Numbered from the stretch's first letter, positions 47,652 through 56,714 are shown. The stretch is 64,000 nt of DNA from Parafrankia elaeagni (GCF_000374165.1 NZ_KB893772.1:140445-204444), one strand, 5' to 3'. Made by a program: numbers and translations. The notes: generated from the sequence alone by a model not told the origin.

Positions 47652-48317
47652 CTATCGGGTCGATGGGGCAGCACCCGGCCGGCAGGCCAGCAGCTGTGCC
47701 TGCCGACCTCGCTCCTCGCCCGTCGGTGCCCGCACCAGCTGTGCGACCTCGACCAGCCCTGCCTGCCTCGCCAGCCGGGCGAGGTCGTCAGGCGGCCAGC
47801 GGTAGGCGGGCGCCACCCGATGGTCGTAGGCCTGCACCCCGGCCGCGGATTCGTCGGCGGCCGGGAAGCCGAGCAGCAGATGGCCGCCTGGTGCGAGGAC
47901 CCGGTGGATCTCGGCGAGGACGGCGAGGATGTCGGCGGGCGGGGTATGGATGAGCGAGTACCGGCAGAGGACGCCGCCGAGCGTCTGGTCCGGCAGGTCC
48001 AGCGCGGTCATCGAGCCCACCTCGAACCGCAGCTCCGGGTGGGAGCGTCGCGCCAGGGAGACCATCTCGGCCGACAGGTCGAGACCGAACACCTCCAGCC
48101 CCGACCTGTGCAGACAGGCCGCGGCGTAGCCCGGCCCGCAGCCGAGGTCCGCCACCGGGCCGCCGCGTTCGCGCACGATGTCCGCGAACGCGACCAGCAA
48201 CGCGCGCTCCAGCGGCTGGCGATCGAGAACGTCGGCGAAAAGCTCGGTGTAGAGCCCGGCCACGCCGTCGTAGGCCGCCGCGACGCCGGCCAGATAACTC
48301 GGGAAAGGCTCAGCCAT
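47652..48317 (-). CDS. class I SAM-dependent methyltransferase
   Basis: 221 residues from ATG 48317. The SAM motif is VADLGCGPGYAAACL (about residues 54-68), with the acidic residue in FGLDLSAEMV, then LGGVLCRYSLIHTPP and VLAPGGHLLLGFPA. The N-terminal AYDGVAGLYTELFAD is typical of small-molecule methyltransferases of the UbiE/Methyltransf_11 group. The substrate is unknown. It converges on the TetR gene; a small hairpin GAGAAC/GTTCTC lies between (47609-47623). Confidence 0.9.
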   Translation of the reverse strand: MAEPFPSYLAGVAAAYDGVAGLYTELFADVLDRQPLERALLVAFADIVRERGGPVADLGCGPGYAAACLHRSGLEVFGLDLSAEMVSLARRSHPELRFEVGSMTALDLPDQTLGGVLCRYSLIHTPPADILAVLAEIHRVLAPGGHLLLGFPAADESAAGVQAYDHRVAPAYRWPPDDLARLARQAGLVEVAQLVRAPTGEERGRQAQLLACRPGAAPSTR

Positions 48318-48514
48318 GGCCGATCACCCTATTATCCAGCCAGGCGCACGCCGATCGAGGGCTGGCTGACCGCGCGAAGACGCATCCGGGAAGACCGCAC
48401 CGACCACCTCGTCCAGTTCGCCGAGGCCAGCCGCGCCTGACAGCCGAGCAGTCACCAGCCACCAGCCACGGCCGCGGGAGCCACCGTTGCCGGTCACGCC
48501 GAGGCCGGTTGTCG

Positions 48515-48943
48515 TCAGAAGACCGGGTTGGTCTCCGCGTACAGCAGGCAGCTGTTGCCGAAGGTCTTTGTCCAGTGGACGGCCTTCTTCCCCCAGCGGC
48601 CGTCGGCCGTCGCCGTCACCGGGTCATAGATGAACGGACAGAGCACGGCGGGATCTATCGGGAGTCTGTCGAAGTCGCCGCCCGCCTTCGCGATGGCCGC
48701 GCAGGCCTGAACCGGGTTCGGATGGCTCGTCGCGGCGTTCGGCGGGCAGATCAGAACAACCGGCTTGCCCTGGTAGGGCTTTTCTCCCGCCGAGACGGTG
48801 AGAATGAACGCGCCACGTACGGGGCCGGGCCCCGCGTACGCGGACGCGGACGCGGGTGCAACGGCGACGACGGCGATCGCGGCCGCGAACGCGAAGGCCG
48901 CCCACCTGGCCGCAAATCGGGCCGTAAATTTTGACACAGACAA
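48515..48943 (-). CDS. secreted subtilisin inhibitor-like (SSI) protease inhibitor
   Basis: 142 residues from TTG 48943, with GGAGG six bases upstream. A signal peptide ends near ASASA. The mature part follows the SSI plan: FILTVSAG, VLICPP, HPNPVQACAAI, GDFDRLP, LCPFIYDPVTATADGRWG and a final NSCLLYAETNPVF. Four cysteines fit the two SSI disulfides. By alignment with SSI (reactive site Met-Val in CPM-VYDPV), the P1 residue here is Phe (CPF-IYDPV), pointing to chymotrypsin- or subtilisin-like targets. In Streptomyces such proteins block extracellular proteases. Confidence 0.92.
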   Translation of the reverse strand: MSVSKFTARFAARWAAFAFAAAIAVVAVAPASASAYAGPGPVRGAFILTVSAGEKPYQGKPVVLICPPNAATSHPNPVQACAAIAKAGGDFDRLPIDPAVLCPFIYDPVTATADGRWGKKAVHWTKTFGNSCLLYAETNPVF

Positions 48944-49356
48944 CAGAAACCTCCGAAATCGGAATTTTTTTCTCCCCGAAGGGGGAACTTCTCACCACGC
49001 CGGATGTCTGGAAAGTGACGATGGGTTGAACAGAGAAAGGACTGGAACCGCGCGGGGCGACCAAACACCGACGTCAATCGCCGGGATATCGCCACACAAG
49101 CTAGAGCAGCGCTCGACGAGCGTCAAGGGTCGTATACGTTCAGTCAACACCGCGGTCGACGAGCACCATTACGCTGGAACGCCTACGCCGCGCAGGGAAG
49201 GCGCCAGACACGAATCCGACCATCGGTTCCGCGGCCGCGGGCCTCGGTTCCGAGTACCGCGCGCTGGCGTGGGCGCGTGACCACCCGCGGTGGTTGGATC
49301 GGTTGCATGATCCGCGCGGTGCTGCCCGCCCGGCGCGCGCCCGCGCCGCCTGGGTA
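48944..49356. other. AT-richer leader of the inhibitor gene and intergenic gap
   Basis: 413 bases. Close to the inhibitor start lie a T7 run (48965-48971) and a hairpin TCCCC/GGGGA (48973-48977, 48982-48986); on the minus strand the hairpin comes before an A run, so it is a leader element rather than a terminator. No gene was supported in the rest. Confidence 0.4.
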
Positions 49357-51132
49357 CTAACGCCCGCGCCGCCGGGACAGGTCGGGCAGCGTCACGGGCA
49401 GCGGCATGGTCGGCGCCTCGACGACGGCCGCCGTCGCCGCCGTGCAGCCGGCGGCGCGCGAGGAGCGGCCGGCGGACGGAGCCTGCCCGGCAGGGGCGGC
49501 ATGAGCGGCGACGGCCCGCAGCGCGGTGCGGTCAAGCGGGCAGGTCTGCTCCCCCGCACCGGACGCCCCCCACCCACCGGCTCCGCCGAGGACGGCCAGG
49601 TCGTCCAGCCCGACCTGTACGTCAGGCAGCGCCGGGCGCCACCCGGCGAGGATCTCGCCGATCTCGACCCGGGGCAGATCCACGTCCAGGACTGGGCCTG
49701 GGCCGGTGCCGTTGCGGGCGAGGCGCACGGGGCGGTGCCGGGGTGCGGGAGCGGCGGGAACCGTGGCGGTGACCGGCTGCTCCGCCAGGGCCGTCAGCTG
49801 CTCGGGGGTCGGGGGGAGCTGCGGGGGGATCTCCACGCCGTTGCGCCCACGGTCGCCGCGGTCGGCGGGCGGCGTCATGGCGGCGGCGGCCCCGTCAGCG
49901 ACGTCCTGCCACAGGTCGTTCGGGCCCGCGGCGGGACCGGAACGTGCCATTCCGAGGGCGTCGCCGAGGACGTCGCCCGGGCCGCCGACACCCATTCCGG
50001 CCGCGGCGGCGACGATCGCGACGACTCCGGCGGCCGGGACCAGCCGGCGCCCCACCACCGCGGAGCGGCGCCGCCGGGAGGACAGCGGCGGGGCGGGGAC
50101 ATCCGTTTCGCCCGGGATGGCCGTGGCGCCCGTGGCGCCCGTGGCCCTGCGGGTGGCGGCGACGTCCAGGAACTCCAGGGCGGGCTCGCGGTGGCGGGCG
50201 CTGCCCGACCGCATCCGGCCGGTGCCCGTGCCGGCCGGCGCACGCACGCTGCCCGCCGGGTCGGCGTCCGGTTCGGCGTCCACATCCAGGCCGGGGTCGG
50301 GGTCGGCCGCCAGGTCAAGACCGTCGGGAGCGGTACCGGAGGCCAGCCAGCGCAGGAGGGCCGCCGCGTCGGGCCGGCGCTCCGGGCTCGTCCGCAGCGC
50401 CGTGGTGACCGCGGGGCGCAGGTCGGGCGGGACTCCGTCGATGTCCGCGTCGCCGCGGACCGTGCGCAGGACGAGGGCCTGCAGCGGCCCGTCGCCGAAC
50501 GGGGCGCGGCCGGAGGCCGCGTACGCGACCGTCAGCGCCCAGCAGTAGACGTCCGCCGCGGGGCCCGGGCGGACGTCGCCCGAGATCAGTTCCGGGGCCA
50601 TGTAGCCGACACTGCCCAGCACCACGCCGGACGCCGTCATCGTCCCGGGCAGGCCGGCGGCGATACCGAAGTCGATGACCTTCGGGCCGTCGCCGGCGAG
50701 GATGACGTTGCTGGGCTTGAGGTCGCGGTGCACGACGTCGGCGTCGTGGATCGCACGCAGCGCCTCGGCGAGACCGGTCGCCAGCGTGCGCAGGGCGTCC
50801 GGCGACGTCGGCCCGTCGTCGGCGACGGCGCGCAGCAGGGTCGGTCCGTGCACGTACTCGGTGGCGATCCACGGCGGGTCGCCGTCGGGCTCGGCGGCGA
50901 GCAGGCGGGCGACCCGCGGGCTGTCGATCGCCGCGATCGCGGCGGCCTCGCGGGTGAACCGGCGGCGGAACCCCTCGTCGTCCAGGAACTCGTCCCGCAG
51001 CACCTTGACGGCGCCCTGCCGGCCACCGGAGTCGACCCCCAGGTAGACGACGCCCATCCCGCCGCTGCCGAGACGGGCCGCCAGCCGGTACGGGCCGACG
51101 ACGAGCGGGTCACCGGCCCGCAGTGGCTTCAC
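49357..51132 (-). CDS. PknB-like Ser/Thr protein kinase, membrane-anchored
   Basis: 591 residues from GTG 51132. Kinase domain about 12-265: glycine loop LGSGGMGVVYLG, Lys in AVKVLRDEFL, catalytic HRDLKPSNVIL, DFGIAAG, and APELISGD. A Pro/Asp-rich linker and one membrane segment (AAGVVAIVAAAAGMGVG, near 375) lead to an extracytoplasmic part of about 200 residues with two cysteines and no PASTA repeats. It phosphorylates Ser/Thr of unknown partners. It is near, but not in one operon with, the kinase/phosphatase group at 51734-56082. Confidence 0.93.
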   Translation of the reverse strand: MKPLRAGDPLVVGPYRLAARLGSGGMGVVYLGVDSGGRQGAVKVLRDEFLDDEGFRRRFTREAAAIAAIDSPRVARLLAAEPDGDPPWIATEYVHGPTLLRAVADDGPTSPDALRTLATGLAEALRAIHDADVVHRDLKPSNVILAGDGPKVIDFGIAAGLPGTMTASGVVLGSVGYMAPELISGDVRPGPAADVYCWALTVAYAASGRAPFGDGPLQALVLRTVRGDADIDGVPPDLRPAVTTALRTSPERRPDAAALLRWLASGTAPDGLDLAADPDPGLDVDAEPDADPAGSVRAPAGTGTGRMRSGSARHREPALEFLDVAATRRATGATGATAIPGETDVPAPPLSSRRRRSAVVGRRLVPAAGVVAIVAAAAGMGVGGPGDVLGDALGMARSGPAAGPNDLWQDVADGAAAAMTPPADRGDRGRNGVEIPPQLPPTPEQLTALAEQPVTATVPAAPAPRHRPVRLARNGTGPGPVLDVDLPRVEIGEILAGWRPALPDVQVGLDDLAVLGGAGGWGASGAGEQTCPLDRTALRAVAAHAAPAGQAPSAGRSSRAAGCTAATAAVVEAPTMPLPVTLPDLSRRRGR

Positions 51133-51392
51133 CGGCACCAGCTCCGCCGACGGCCAGCATCCTGCGCCTGTGTGTCGGACGGGTACACGGTCACCACCGG
51201 ATCGTCGTGAGTCGGACAGGTCGCTCGACGGACCCGCCCGCCGCGGGATGACCGCGGGGGCCGGCGCCTCCACAGCTAGATACGCGGTGACCGGCCGGCT
51301 ACCCGCGTACCACCTCGGATCACTTCCGGGCCGGCTCCGGATCACCTCCGGATCGCCTCGGGTGCAGCCGTTCGCGGGCTCGTACTTCCCTC

Positions 51393-51833
51393 ATGGGACA
51401 GGTCCATGAGTGCATCGACGGCCGGCTCCGGGCGTTCGTCGAGGCGCAGAAGATGTTCTTCGTCGCGTCCGCGCCACTGGCGGGAGACGCCCGGATCAAC
51501 GTCTCGCCGAAGGGCCGGGACGGTTCGCTCACCGTGCTCGACGAGCGGACGGTGGCCTACCTGGACTTCGGGGGCAGCCACGCGGAGACCATCGCGCACC
51601 TGCGTGAGAACGGGCGGATCACGCTCATGTGGTGCGCCTTCGACGGGCCACCGAAGATCGATCGACGGGCTGCCCGCGCTCCCCCTCCCCCTGCCGCCCC
51701 GGCCCCACCCGGCGCGCTGACCGCCACGACGCGTCAGCTCCACCCGGGCCAGCGCCCGGGCTTCGGCCCGGCCGGGCCCGGAACGGGCGGCGGCAGCCGG
51801 CGGCGAGGCGGCAGCACCGGGCCCGAGCCGTAG
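51393..51833 (+). pseudogene. 3'-truncated pyridoxamine 5'-phosphate oxidase-like protein
   Basis: The first 90 residues match the PNPOx-like flavin-binding family: MFFVASAPLAGDARINVSPK, VAYLDFGGSHAETIAHLREN, then ITLMWCAFDGPPKI. Homology stops dead at about 51660. What follows is Pro/Ala-rich and runs into the 3' end of the convergent kinase-OB gene; other frames do not restore the family pattern. The second half of the barrel is lost, so activity is unlikely. Confidence 0.75.
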
Positions 51834-53707
51834 GCCGCCCGGGTCGCGGGGGCCGCGGGCACCGATCCGGGACGGTTCAGCAGGCTCTCGGCCTCCCGCT
51901 CGGTCAACACCCGCAGGAGGCTGCCGCGGCGCAGCTCGATGCGCGGTGAGCGCGGCGCCCGGGCGGTCCGGGTCAGATCAGCGCTCGACGCGGCGCGGCT
52001 CCCAGCCTGCGCACGGCTCCCGCCCTCGGCGCCGCTGCCACCCTCGGCGCCGCTGCCAGCCGGGCCGCTGCTGCCAGCCGGAGCGCGGCTGCCGGCGGAA
52101 CCCATGCCCATGCCCATGCCGGGCGGGATCCAGCCTCCGTACTCGTCCGCCAGGTCACCCCGGTCGTCGACCACGATCTGGCCCACCATCCGGACCCAGA
52201 CGCCCGCGAGAGCGGCAAGGTCGCCGTGGCTGGCGGTGAGTTCTCGACTGACCCGGTCCCAGGCGATGACCTTGAGGCTGCCACCGCGCGGATTGCCGAA
52301 GTCGAGGATGGTCACCGTCCCCGTCCGGCGGACCTGGCGCACGCCCTGGATCCTCCCGACGACCATCACCTCCTCCGCGCGGCGGGCGAGCAGCCCCGCG
52401 CGGTCCCGCGCGGACAGCACCGTCGGCGCGGGGACGACCACCGGTGCCGGACGCAGCGGCCGGGTGCGCAGATACCGCGCCGCGGACACGGTGCTGACGA
52501 CCCCCACCGCACCCGCGGCCGGCCCGGCGGCAGCGGGTACCGCCGGCATGGCCGGTGCTGCCGGCATGGCCGGTGCTGCCGGTGCGGCCGGTGCTGCCGG
52601 TGGGCCGGGGACGCCACGCGGACGCGGCACAGCATGCGGACGCGCCACGCCAGGCGGCCGCGGGGCAGCAGGCGCGCGCGGGAGGCCGTGCGGGAGGCCG
52701 TGCGGCCCGAGTACCGGAGGCGGGGCGGGTGGGCCCTGCCAGGCGGGCGGGACACCCGGCGCCCGGCCAGGACTGCCGTGCCAGCCACCGGCCCGGCCAC
52801 CAGCACCAGCACCAGCACCTTCGTAGTGGACGTGGGCCTCGGCGTCGAGGATCGCGGCGGCGTCGGCGTAGTCGACCAGGCAGGCGTCCCGGAGCCGGCG
52901 GGCGGCGGCGGCGACGCCGGGCATCTGTTCGAGCCGGGCGAACAGTGCGGAGGCGGACGGGTCGGCGAAGTCGGCGGCGGAGAGGAGGAGGTTCTCGCCG
53001 GTGTTGAACTCGCGCCACAGGTACGGGTCGCGGGCGAGCGCGGCGAGCGACACCGCGATCACCTCCTGGGCGAAGCGGTCGAGCGTGACGTCGTACTGGT
53101 TCGAGCGGTCCGGATGCTGGTAGTTGCGATGGCCGCGTTCGGAGGCGCCGAGGGAGCCCAGCGCGGGCAGGTACATCCCGTCGTAGTCGACGAGCCGGAT
53201 GGACGCGTCCGGCAGGACGAGGATGTTGCCGTGCTGCAGGTCGCCGTGGGCGGCCCCGCGGCGGCGCAGTTCCGCCACGGCGGTGTTCAGGCTGAGCCGG
53301 GCGCGGTCGAGCCGGGACGGGCGGTCCAGGTTCTCCTGCACCCAGTCGTCGAGGCGGGCGCCGTCGATCCACTCCATCCGCACGATGGGCCAGGCCCGGT
53401 CGCGGACCCGGATGCCGGCGGGCAGGTAGTCGACGCCGACGAGGAAGTCGAGGGAGGCGGAGCGGACGAAGTCGGCGATGCAGGCGTAGCGCAGCTCGAG
53501 GTTGTCGCTGTGCCGGTGGAAGCACCGCACCGCGTACCGCCGGCCGGCCCGGCTGACGTCGAAGGTCAGCGCGAAGCCGCCGGTGGCGACCGCGGGCATG
53601 CCGAGCGGGGTGAGTCTCGGCACGCTCTCACGCAGCCGCTCGTCGAGGAACGCCAGCCGCGGGATCTGGACGGCCTGCTGGTAGTCGAGAAGGGTGGGCA
53701 GCTTCAT
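51734..53707 (-). CDS. atypical protein kinase with C-terminal OB-fold (TerY-P triad kinase-like)
   Basis: 657 residues from ATG 53707. Residues about 30-290 form a kinase-like fold with RMEWIDGARLDDWVQ (hinge), HGDLQHGNILV (catalytic loop, near 145) and RLVDYDGMYLPAL in place of DFG. Residues 310-430 are a Pro/Ala-rich linker. Near 446-515 lies an OB-fold-like part, VMVVGRIQGVRQVRRTGTVT, then LKVIAWDRVS and VWVRMVGQIVV. A kinase of this type with an OB-fold beside a PP2C and a vWA protein is the TerY-P triad described in Ter-linked stress systems (family knowledge). It is the last gene of the operon, 67 bases after the phosphatase. Confidence 0.85.
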   Translation of the reverse strand: MKLPTLLDYQQAVQIPRLAFLDERLRESVPRLTPLGMPAVATGGFALTFDVSRAGRRYAVRCFHRHSDNLELRYACIADFVRSASLDFLVGVDYLPAGIRVRDRAWPIVRMEWIDGARLDDWVQENLDRPSRLDRARLSLNTAVAELRRRGAAHGDLQHGNILVLPDASIRLVDYDGMYLPALGSLGASERGHRNYQHPDRSNQYDVTLDRFAQEVIAVSLAALARDPYLWREFNTGENLLLSAADFADPSASALFARLEQMPGVAAAARRLRDACLVDYADAAAILDAEAHVHYEGAGAGAGGRAGGWHGSPGRAPGVPPAWQGPPAPPPVLGPHGLPHGLPRAPAAPRPPGVARPHAVPRPRGVPGPPAAPAAPAAPAMPAAPAMPAVPAAAGPAAGAVGVVSTVSAARYLRTRPLRPAPVVVPAPTVLSARDRAGLLARRAEEVMVVGRIQGVRQVRRTGTVTILDFGNPRGGSLKVIAWDRVSRELTASHGDLAALAGVWVRMVGQIVVDDRGDLADEYGGWIPPGMGMGMGSAGSRAPAGSSGPAGSGAEGGSGAEGGSRAQAGSRAASSADLTRTARAPRSPRIELRRGSLLRVLTEREAESLLNRPGSVPAAPATRAAYGSGPVLPPRRRLPPPVPGPAGPKPGRWPGWS

Positions 53708-53774
53708 GCACGTCCCTCGCGCCGTTGCGGGGAGCCGGCAGGGGCCGGGGAAACCACGTGGTGCGGACGGGGGC

Positions 53775-54500
53775 TCACGTCTGGACCACGCAGATCGTCG
53801 TGTCGTCGTTGGCGAGGCAGCCATGGTGCCGGTAGGCGTCCACGGCTCGGGCGAAGCGCGCGGCGGAGTGGGCGAGCCAGCCGGGCGACGGCATCCGCCC
53901 GCGGGCCTCGACGGCGCGCAGCAGGAACTGTGCCAGCGCATCGGTGGCGAGAACGAACACGTCCCCCGGCCGGTAGGCGCCGCCGAGGACAACCGGCTCC
54001 GGACGGGACGGGCCGCGGCTGCCGACCAGCTGGGCGAAGCGGCTGAAGTCCGTGGAGTGCTCCACGGGCCCGGCCGCGCAGGTCCTGCCCGCGCTGACGT
54101 GGAACACGCACGAGTCACCGACGCAGGTGGCCGCCCACAGCTGGTTCCCGACGTCGACCGTGAGACCCAGGAAGGAGGCGTCCGCGCCGAGCTGGAGCTT
54201 GGCCCGGGCGTACCAGGGCAGGCCGGGACGGTTCACCTCGGCCCACCACCGCTCCCGTAGGCCGGGCAGCACCTCGGCGGCGAGCGGGTCGACCGCGTCC
54301 CGGACGAACGCGTCGACCAGCAGCCGGCTCCACACCTCGGGCCGGGCCGAGGTGGAGGCGCCGTCCGCGACCGCGAACCGGCCTCGTTCCGGGCAGGTGG
54401 CGCAGCGGTCCTCGTTCTCCTCGGCGCCACGGCCGAGCTTCGTGACCGTGCGGGACGTCGCGGTGAGGGCCACCGCGACCGCCGTGGACCGCGATGTCAT
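53775..54500 (-). CDS. PP2C-family protein phosphatase
   Basis: 241 residues from ATG 54500, overlapping the vWA gene stop as ATGA. Metal-binding motifs are in place: NEDRC, FAVADGAST, CVGDSCVFHV, VFVLATDALAQF and the last Asp pair NDDTTICVV. It is a single-domain Mn/Mg-dependent Ser/Thr phosphatase without a membrane anchor. Beside a kinase and a vWA protein it probably reverses phosphorylation within that group. Confidence 0.93.
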   Translation of the reverse strand: MTSRSTAVAVALTATSRTVTKLGRGAEENEDRCATCPERGRFAVADGASTSARPEVWSRLLVDAFVRDAVDPLAAEVLPGLRERWWAEVNRPGLPWYARAKLQLGADASFLGLTVDVGNQLWAATCVGDSCVFHVSAGRTCAAGPVEHSTDFSRFAQLVGSRGPSRPEPVVLGGAYRPGDVFVLATDALAQFLLRAVEARGRMPSPGWLAHSAARFARAVDAYRHHGCLANDDTTICVVQT

Positions 54501-55369
54501 CCGCCCGACCGCGGCCCGACGCTCAGGTCCCGCAGGCCGGTCGGGGTGACCGCCCGGGTGCCGATGTCGAGGAACTCGATCAGGGCGGTGACGTCGGCGT
54601 TGTAGAGGAAGCCCTTGGACGCCGCGTCCGCCGGGTAGCCGAGGCTGTCCGCCGCCGCCACCATCGTGGGCGGCAGGTGGCTGGACATGTCGAACAGCAC
54701 CCGTGCGAACTCGTCGGGCAGCTCGTCGCGGTCGTGCGGGAAGGTCACGGCGCGCCGCGCGGTCGCGGACAGGTGGGCGTTGAACAGCAGGGCCTCACCA
54801 TCGGCCGTGCCGGCTGCCCTTACCTGCGCGGCGGCCTCCCGGGGATCGCCGTCCGTGCTCTGCCCGTCGGTGACGTTGACGACGATCGGCGGGAAGCTGG
54901 CGGGGTGCTGGCGGCACCAGCCGTCGGCGATCCAGGCGGCGACCCGCAGGGCCTCGACCATCGGCGTCCAGCCGTCGGCTACCGGGTCGACCCAGGCCGG
55001 GATCGGGGTCTGGATCTCGACCAGGCCACCGGCGCCGTCGGGGACCCTGCGCAGCACGTGGTCGACGCGGTTCGGATTCAGCGCGACCTCGCTGATAGGC
55101 AACAGCGGTCGACTCACGCTGGAACCATACAGGACCGGCGCGACACCCCGGCCATAGCCCAGAATTCCTACCTCGAAATAGTCGTAGACACGATCGTCAC
55201 CTTTGCTGCACAGCAGGACCGCGTTACCGAGGAGCCGGTTGACGGCGAGCGCGAGCTGGTCGGCCTTGCTCATGGTCCCGCCGGCCCAGGTCTCGGACAT
55301 CGACGTCGAATGATCGATGACGAGCAGCAGACATGCCGGCTGCCGGCGATTGATCTCGGCGGAGTACAT
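54497..55369 (-). CDS. TerY-like von Willebrand factor A (vWA) domain protein
   Basis: 290 residues from ATG 55369, just before the domain. The MIDAS metal site is complete: LLLVIDHSTSMSE (DxSxS, near 18), the Thr region in ADGWTPMVEALRVAA and the Asp in VVNVTDGQSTDGD. The rest, including SSHLPPTMVAAADSLGYPAD, fits the TerY type. No C-terminal zinc ribbon is seen, unlike TerY-C proteins; a separate zinc-ribbon protein is encoded upstream. It probably scaffolds the PP2C and kinase of the same operon. Confidence 0.9.
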   Translation of the reverse strand: MYSAEINRRQPACLLLVIDHSTSMSETWAGGTMSKADQLALAVNRLLGNAVLLCSKGDDRVYDYFEVGILGYGRGVAPVLYGSSVSRPLLPISEVALNPNRVDHVLRRVPDGAGGLVEIQTPIPAWVDPVADGWTPMVEALRVAAWIADGWCRQHPASFPPIVVNVTDGQSTDGDPREAAAQVRAAGTADGEALLFNAHLSATARRAVTFPHDRDELPDEFARVLFDMSSHLPPTMVAAADSLGYPADAASKGFLYNADVTALIEFLDIGTRAVTPTGLRDLSVGPRSGG

Positions 55370-55497
55370 ACCCTTATCGTTCCATATCGCGCGGGCATTC
55401 CGACGTTCCGGCCACAGCAGACCGCGCTGTCGGGGTGACCAGACAACACCTTTTGATGAATCCACCTCGTTATGCGGATCCGGACTGCCCGGACGTA

Positions 55498-56082
55498 TCA
55501 GCCGGGCGGCCGGTGGCGCCCGCGCGGAGCGGCGAGCGCGGGCAGCTGCCCGTCCCGGGTGGCCAGTCTGCGCCGCAGGTCCAGCGGGGCCAGGTCGTCG
55601 CGGTTCGTCCGGCCGCAGCGGGGGCACGTCTGCTGGCCGAGCGGGAGCAGGACGCCGCAGCCACCGTCCCCGGCTCCGCAGCGGCGCCAGTCGTTGCCCA
55701 CCTCGATCCGCGAATGCGCCTCGACGCGGCGCCCGGTGCCGCCCAGGCCCAGTGCCCGCACCAGCCGCCGCGCCGAGGCTCCCGGCCGGGAGCTCCGCGC
55801 GGCCGCCTCCCGCCCGCCATCGGCATCGCCCCCGTCGCCCCCGCCGCCCTTCTCGCCCCCGTCGCCGTCCGTCCCGGTTCCGGCCCTCGCCGGGCCGGCG
55901 GTACCCGTGGCGGCCGGTGCGGGCGCAGGGGGTTCGGGGGTCGGGGGTTCAGGTGTCGGGGGTTCAGGTGTCGGGGGTTCAGGTGTGGAGGAGCCGGGCG
56001 TGGGGCGCGGGGGGCCGGCGGCCGGGGCCGCGCGAGGCGCGTCGCCGCCCGCCGCGACGTCCCGCGGGGTGATCTCTCGCAT
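55498..56082 (-). CDS. Pro-rich protein with C-terminal zinc ribbon, first gene of the TerY-P-like operon
   Basis: 194 residues from ATG 56082 (GAGGAC before it); GTG 56094 is an alternative. The N-terminal half has (Pro-Thr-Pro-Glu-Pro)n repeats from a 15-base DNA array (about 55936-55990). Near 145-175 a zinc ribbon reads RRCGAGDGGCGVLLPLGQ, then TCPRCGRTN. It lies 128 bases upstream of the vWA gene on the same strand. It may supply in trans the zinc ribbon that TerY-C proteins carry. A GC-rich frame on the other strand is the competing call. Confidence 0.55.
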   Translation of the reverse strand: MREITPRDVAAGGDAPRAAPAAGPPRPTPGSSTPEPPTPEPPTPEPPTPEPPAPAPAATGTAGPARAGTGTDGDGGEKGGGGDGGDADGGREAAARSSRPGASARRLVRALGLGGTGRRVEAHSRIEVGNDWRRCGAGDGGCGVLLPLGQQTCPRCGRTNRDDLAPLDLRRRLATRDGQLPALAAPRGRHRPPG

Positions 56083-56714
56083 GCGCGTCCTCACTCCTCG
56101 CCTCGGGCGGAAAGCGACACTACGGACCGGTCAGGAAATCGACAATCCATCGGTGCCAACCAATAGCCCGAACGGCGCACGACGGCAAGGGTGGATGTGT
56201 CTCCCACCACCCGGCGAATGACCGAGGACCTGCCCACGGCGGGACGGAGGACCACCACCATCCCCGTTCCGCCTAGCCTGAAGGCGCCATCCCGGTTTTG
56301 AGTGCACAACTGCTCTGGGGCAGGATTCTCAGGGAACCGACTGGCCGGCTGTGCCACCGCGGGGCGGGGTACGTCCGGAACGGAACCGGCGCGCCCCGAT
56401 ATCGCGCCGACAGACCCGGGAGCACCCGGGAGAACAGCCTCCCGGCGCGGGTCCGCCCGTACGCCGGCACATTCTTCGGCCAGCAGAGATTTCCCGACCG
56501 GGCATTTCCCGGCCGGCCGGGAACCGCAGAGGGAACCGAACACGGGAACGAGCCCAGAGAACGGCGCGGGGTTCCACCCCGCCACGGCACCCCCGCCACG
56601 GCACCCCCGCCACGGCACCTTCGCCACGGCGCCGTCACGGCACGGCGTCACGGCACGGCGTCATCGCACCGGGGCGCCGCCAGCCGCCTCGCCGCGCACG
56701 TCAGGAGCGTTCGG
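56083..56714. other. intergenic region upstream of the PKS
   Basis: 632 bases. The frame of the PKS is open across it, but the translated text is not protein-like, and ATG 56715 with AGGAG seven bases upstream is the sound start. It contains the tandem repeats at 56581-56662. No regulator gene or clear promoter was found. Confidence 0.4.
56581..56662. repeat. tandem GC-rich repeats ahead of the PKS start
   Basis: Four units of 14 bases (GCCACGGCACCCCC twice, then GCCACGGCACCTTC and GCCACGGCGCCGTC) are followed by two identical 13-base units (ACGGCACGGCGTC). They end about 50 bases before the PKS start codon, in the likely 5' untranslated region. Confidence 0.9.

Noticed and set aside
48961-48990. 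Intrinsic terminator at the T run near the inhibitor gene
   Set aside because: The T run precedes the hairpin on the plus strand, and on the minus strand an A run follows it, so it does not fit a terminator on either strand.
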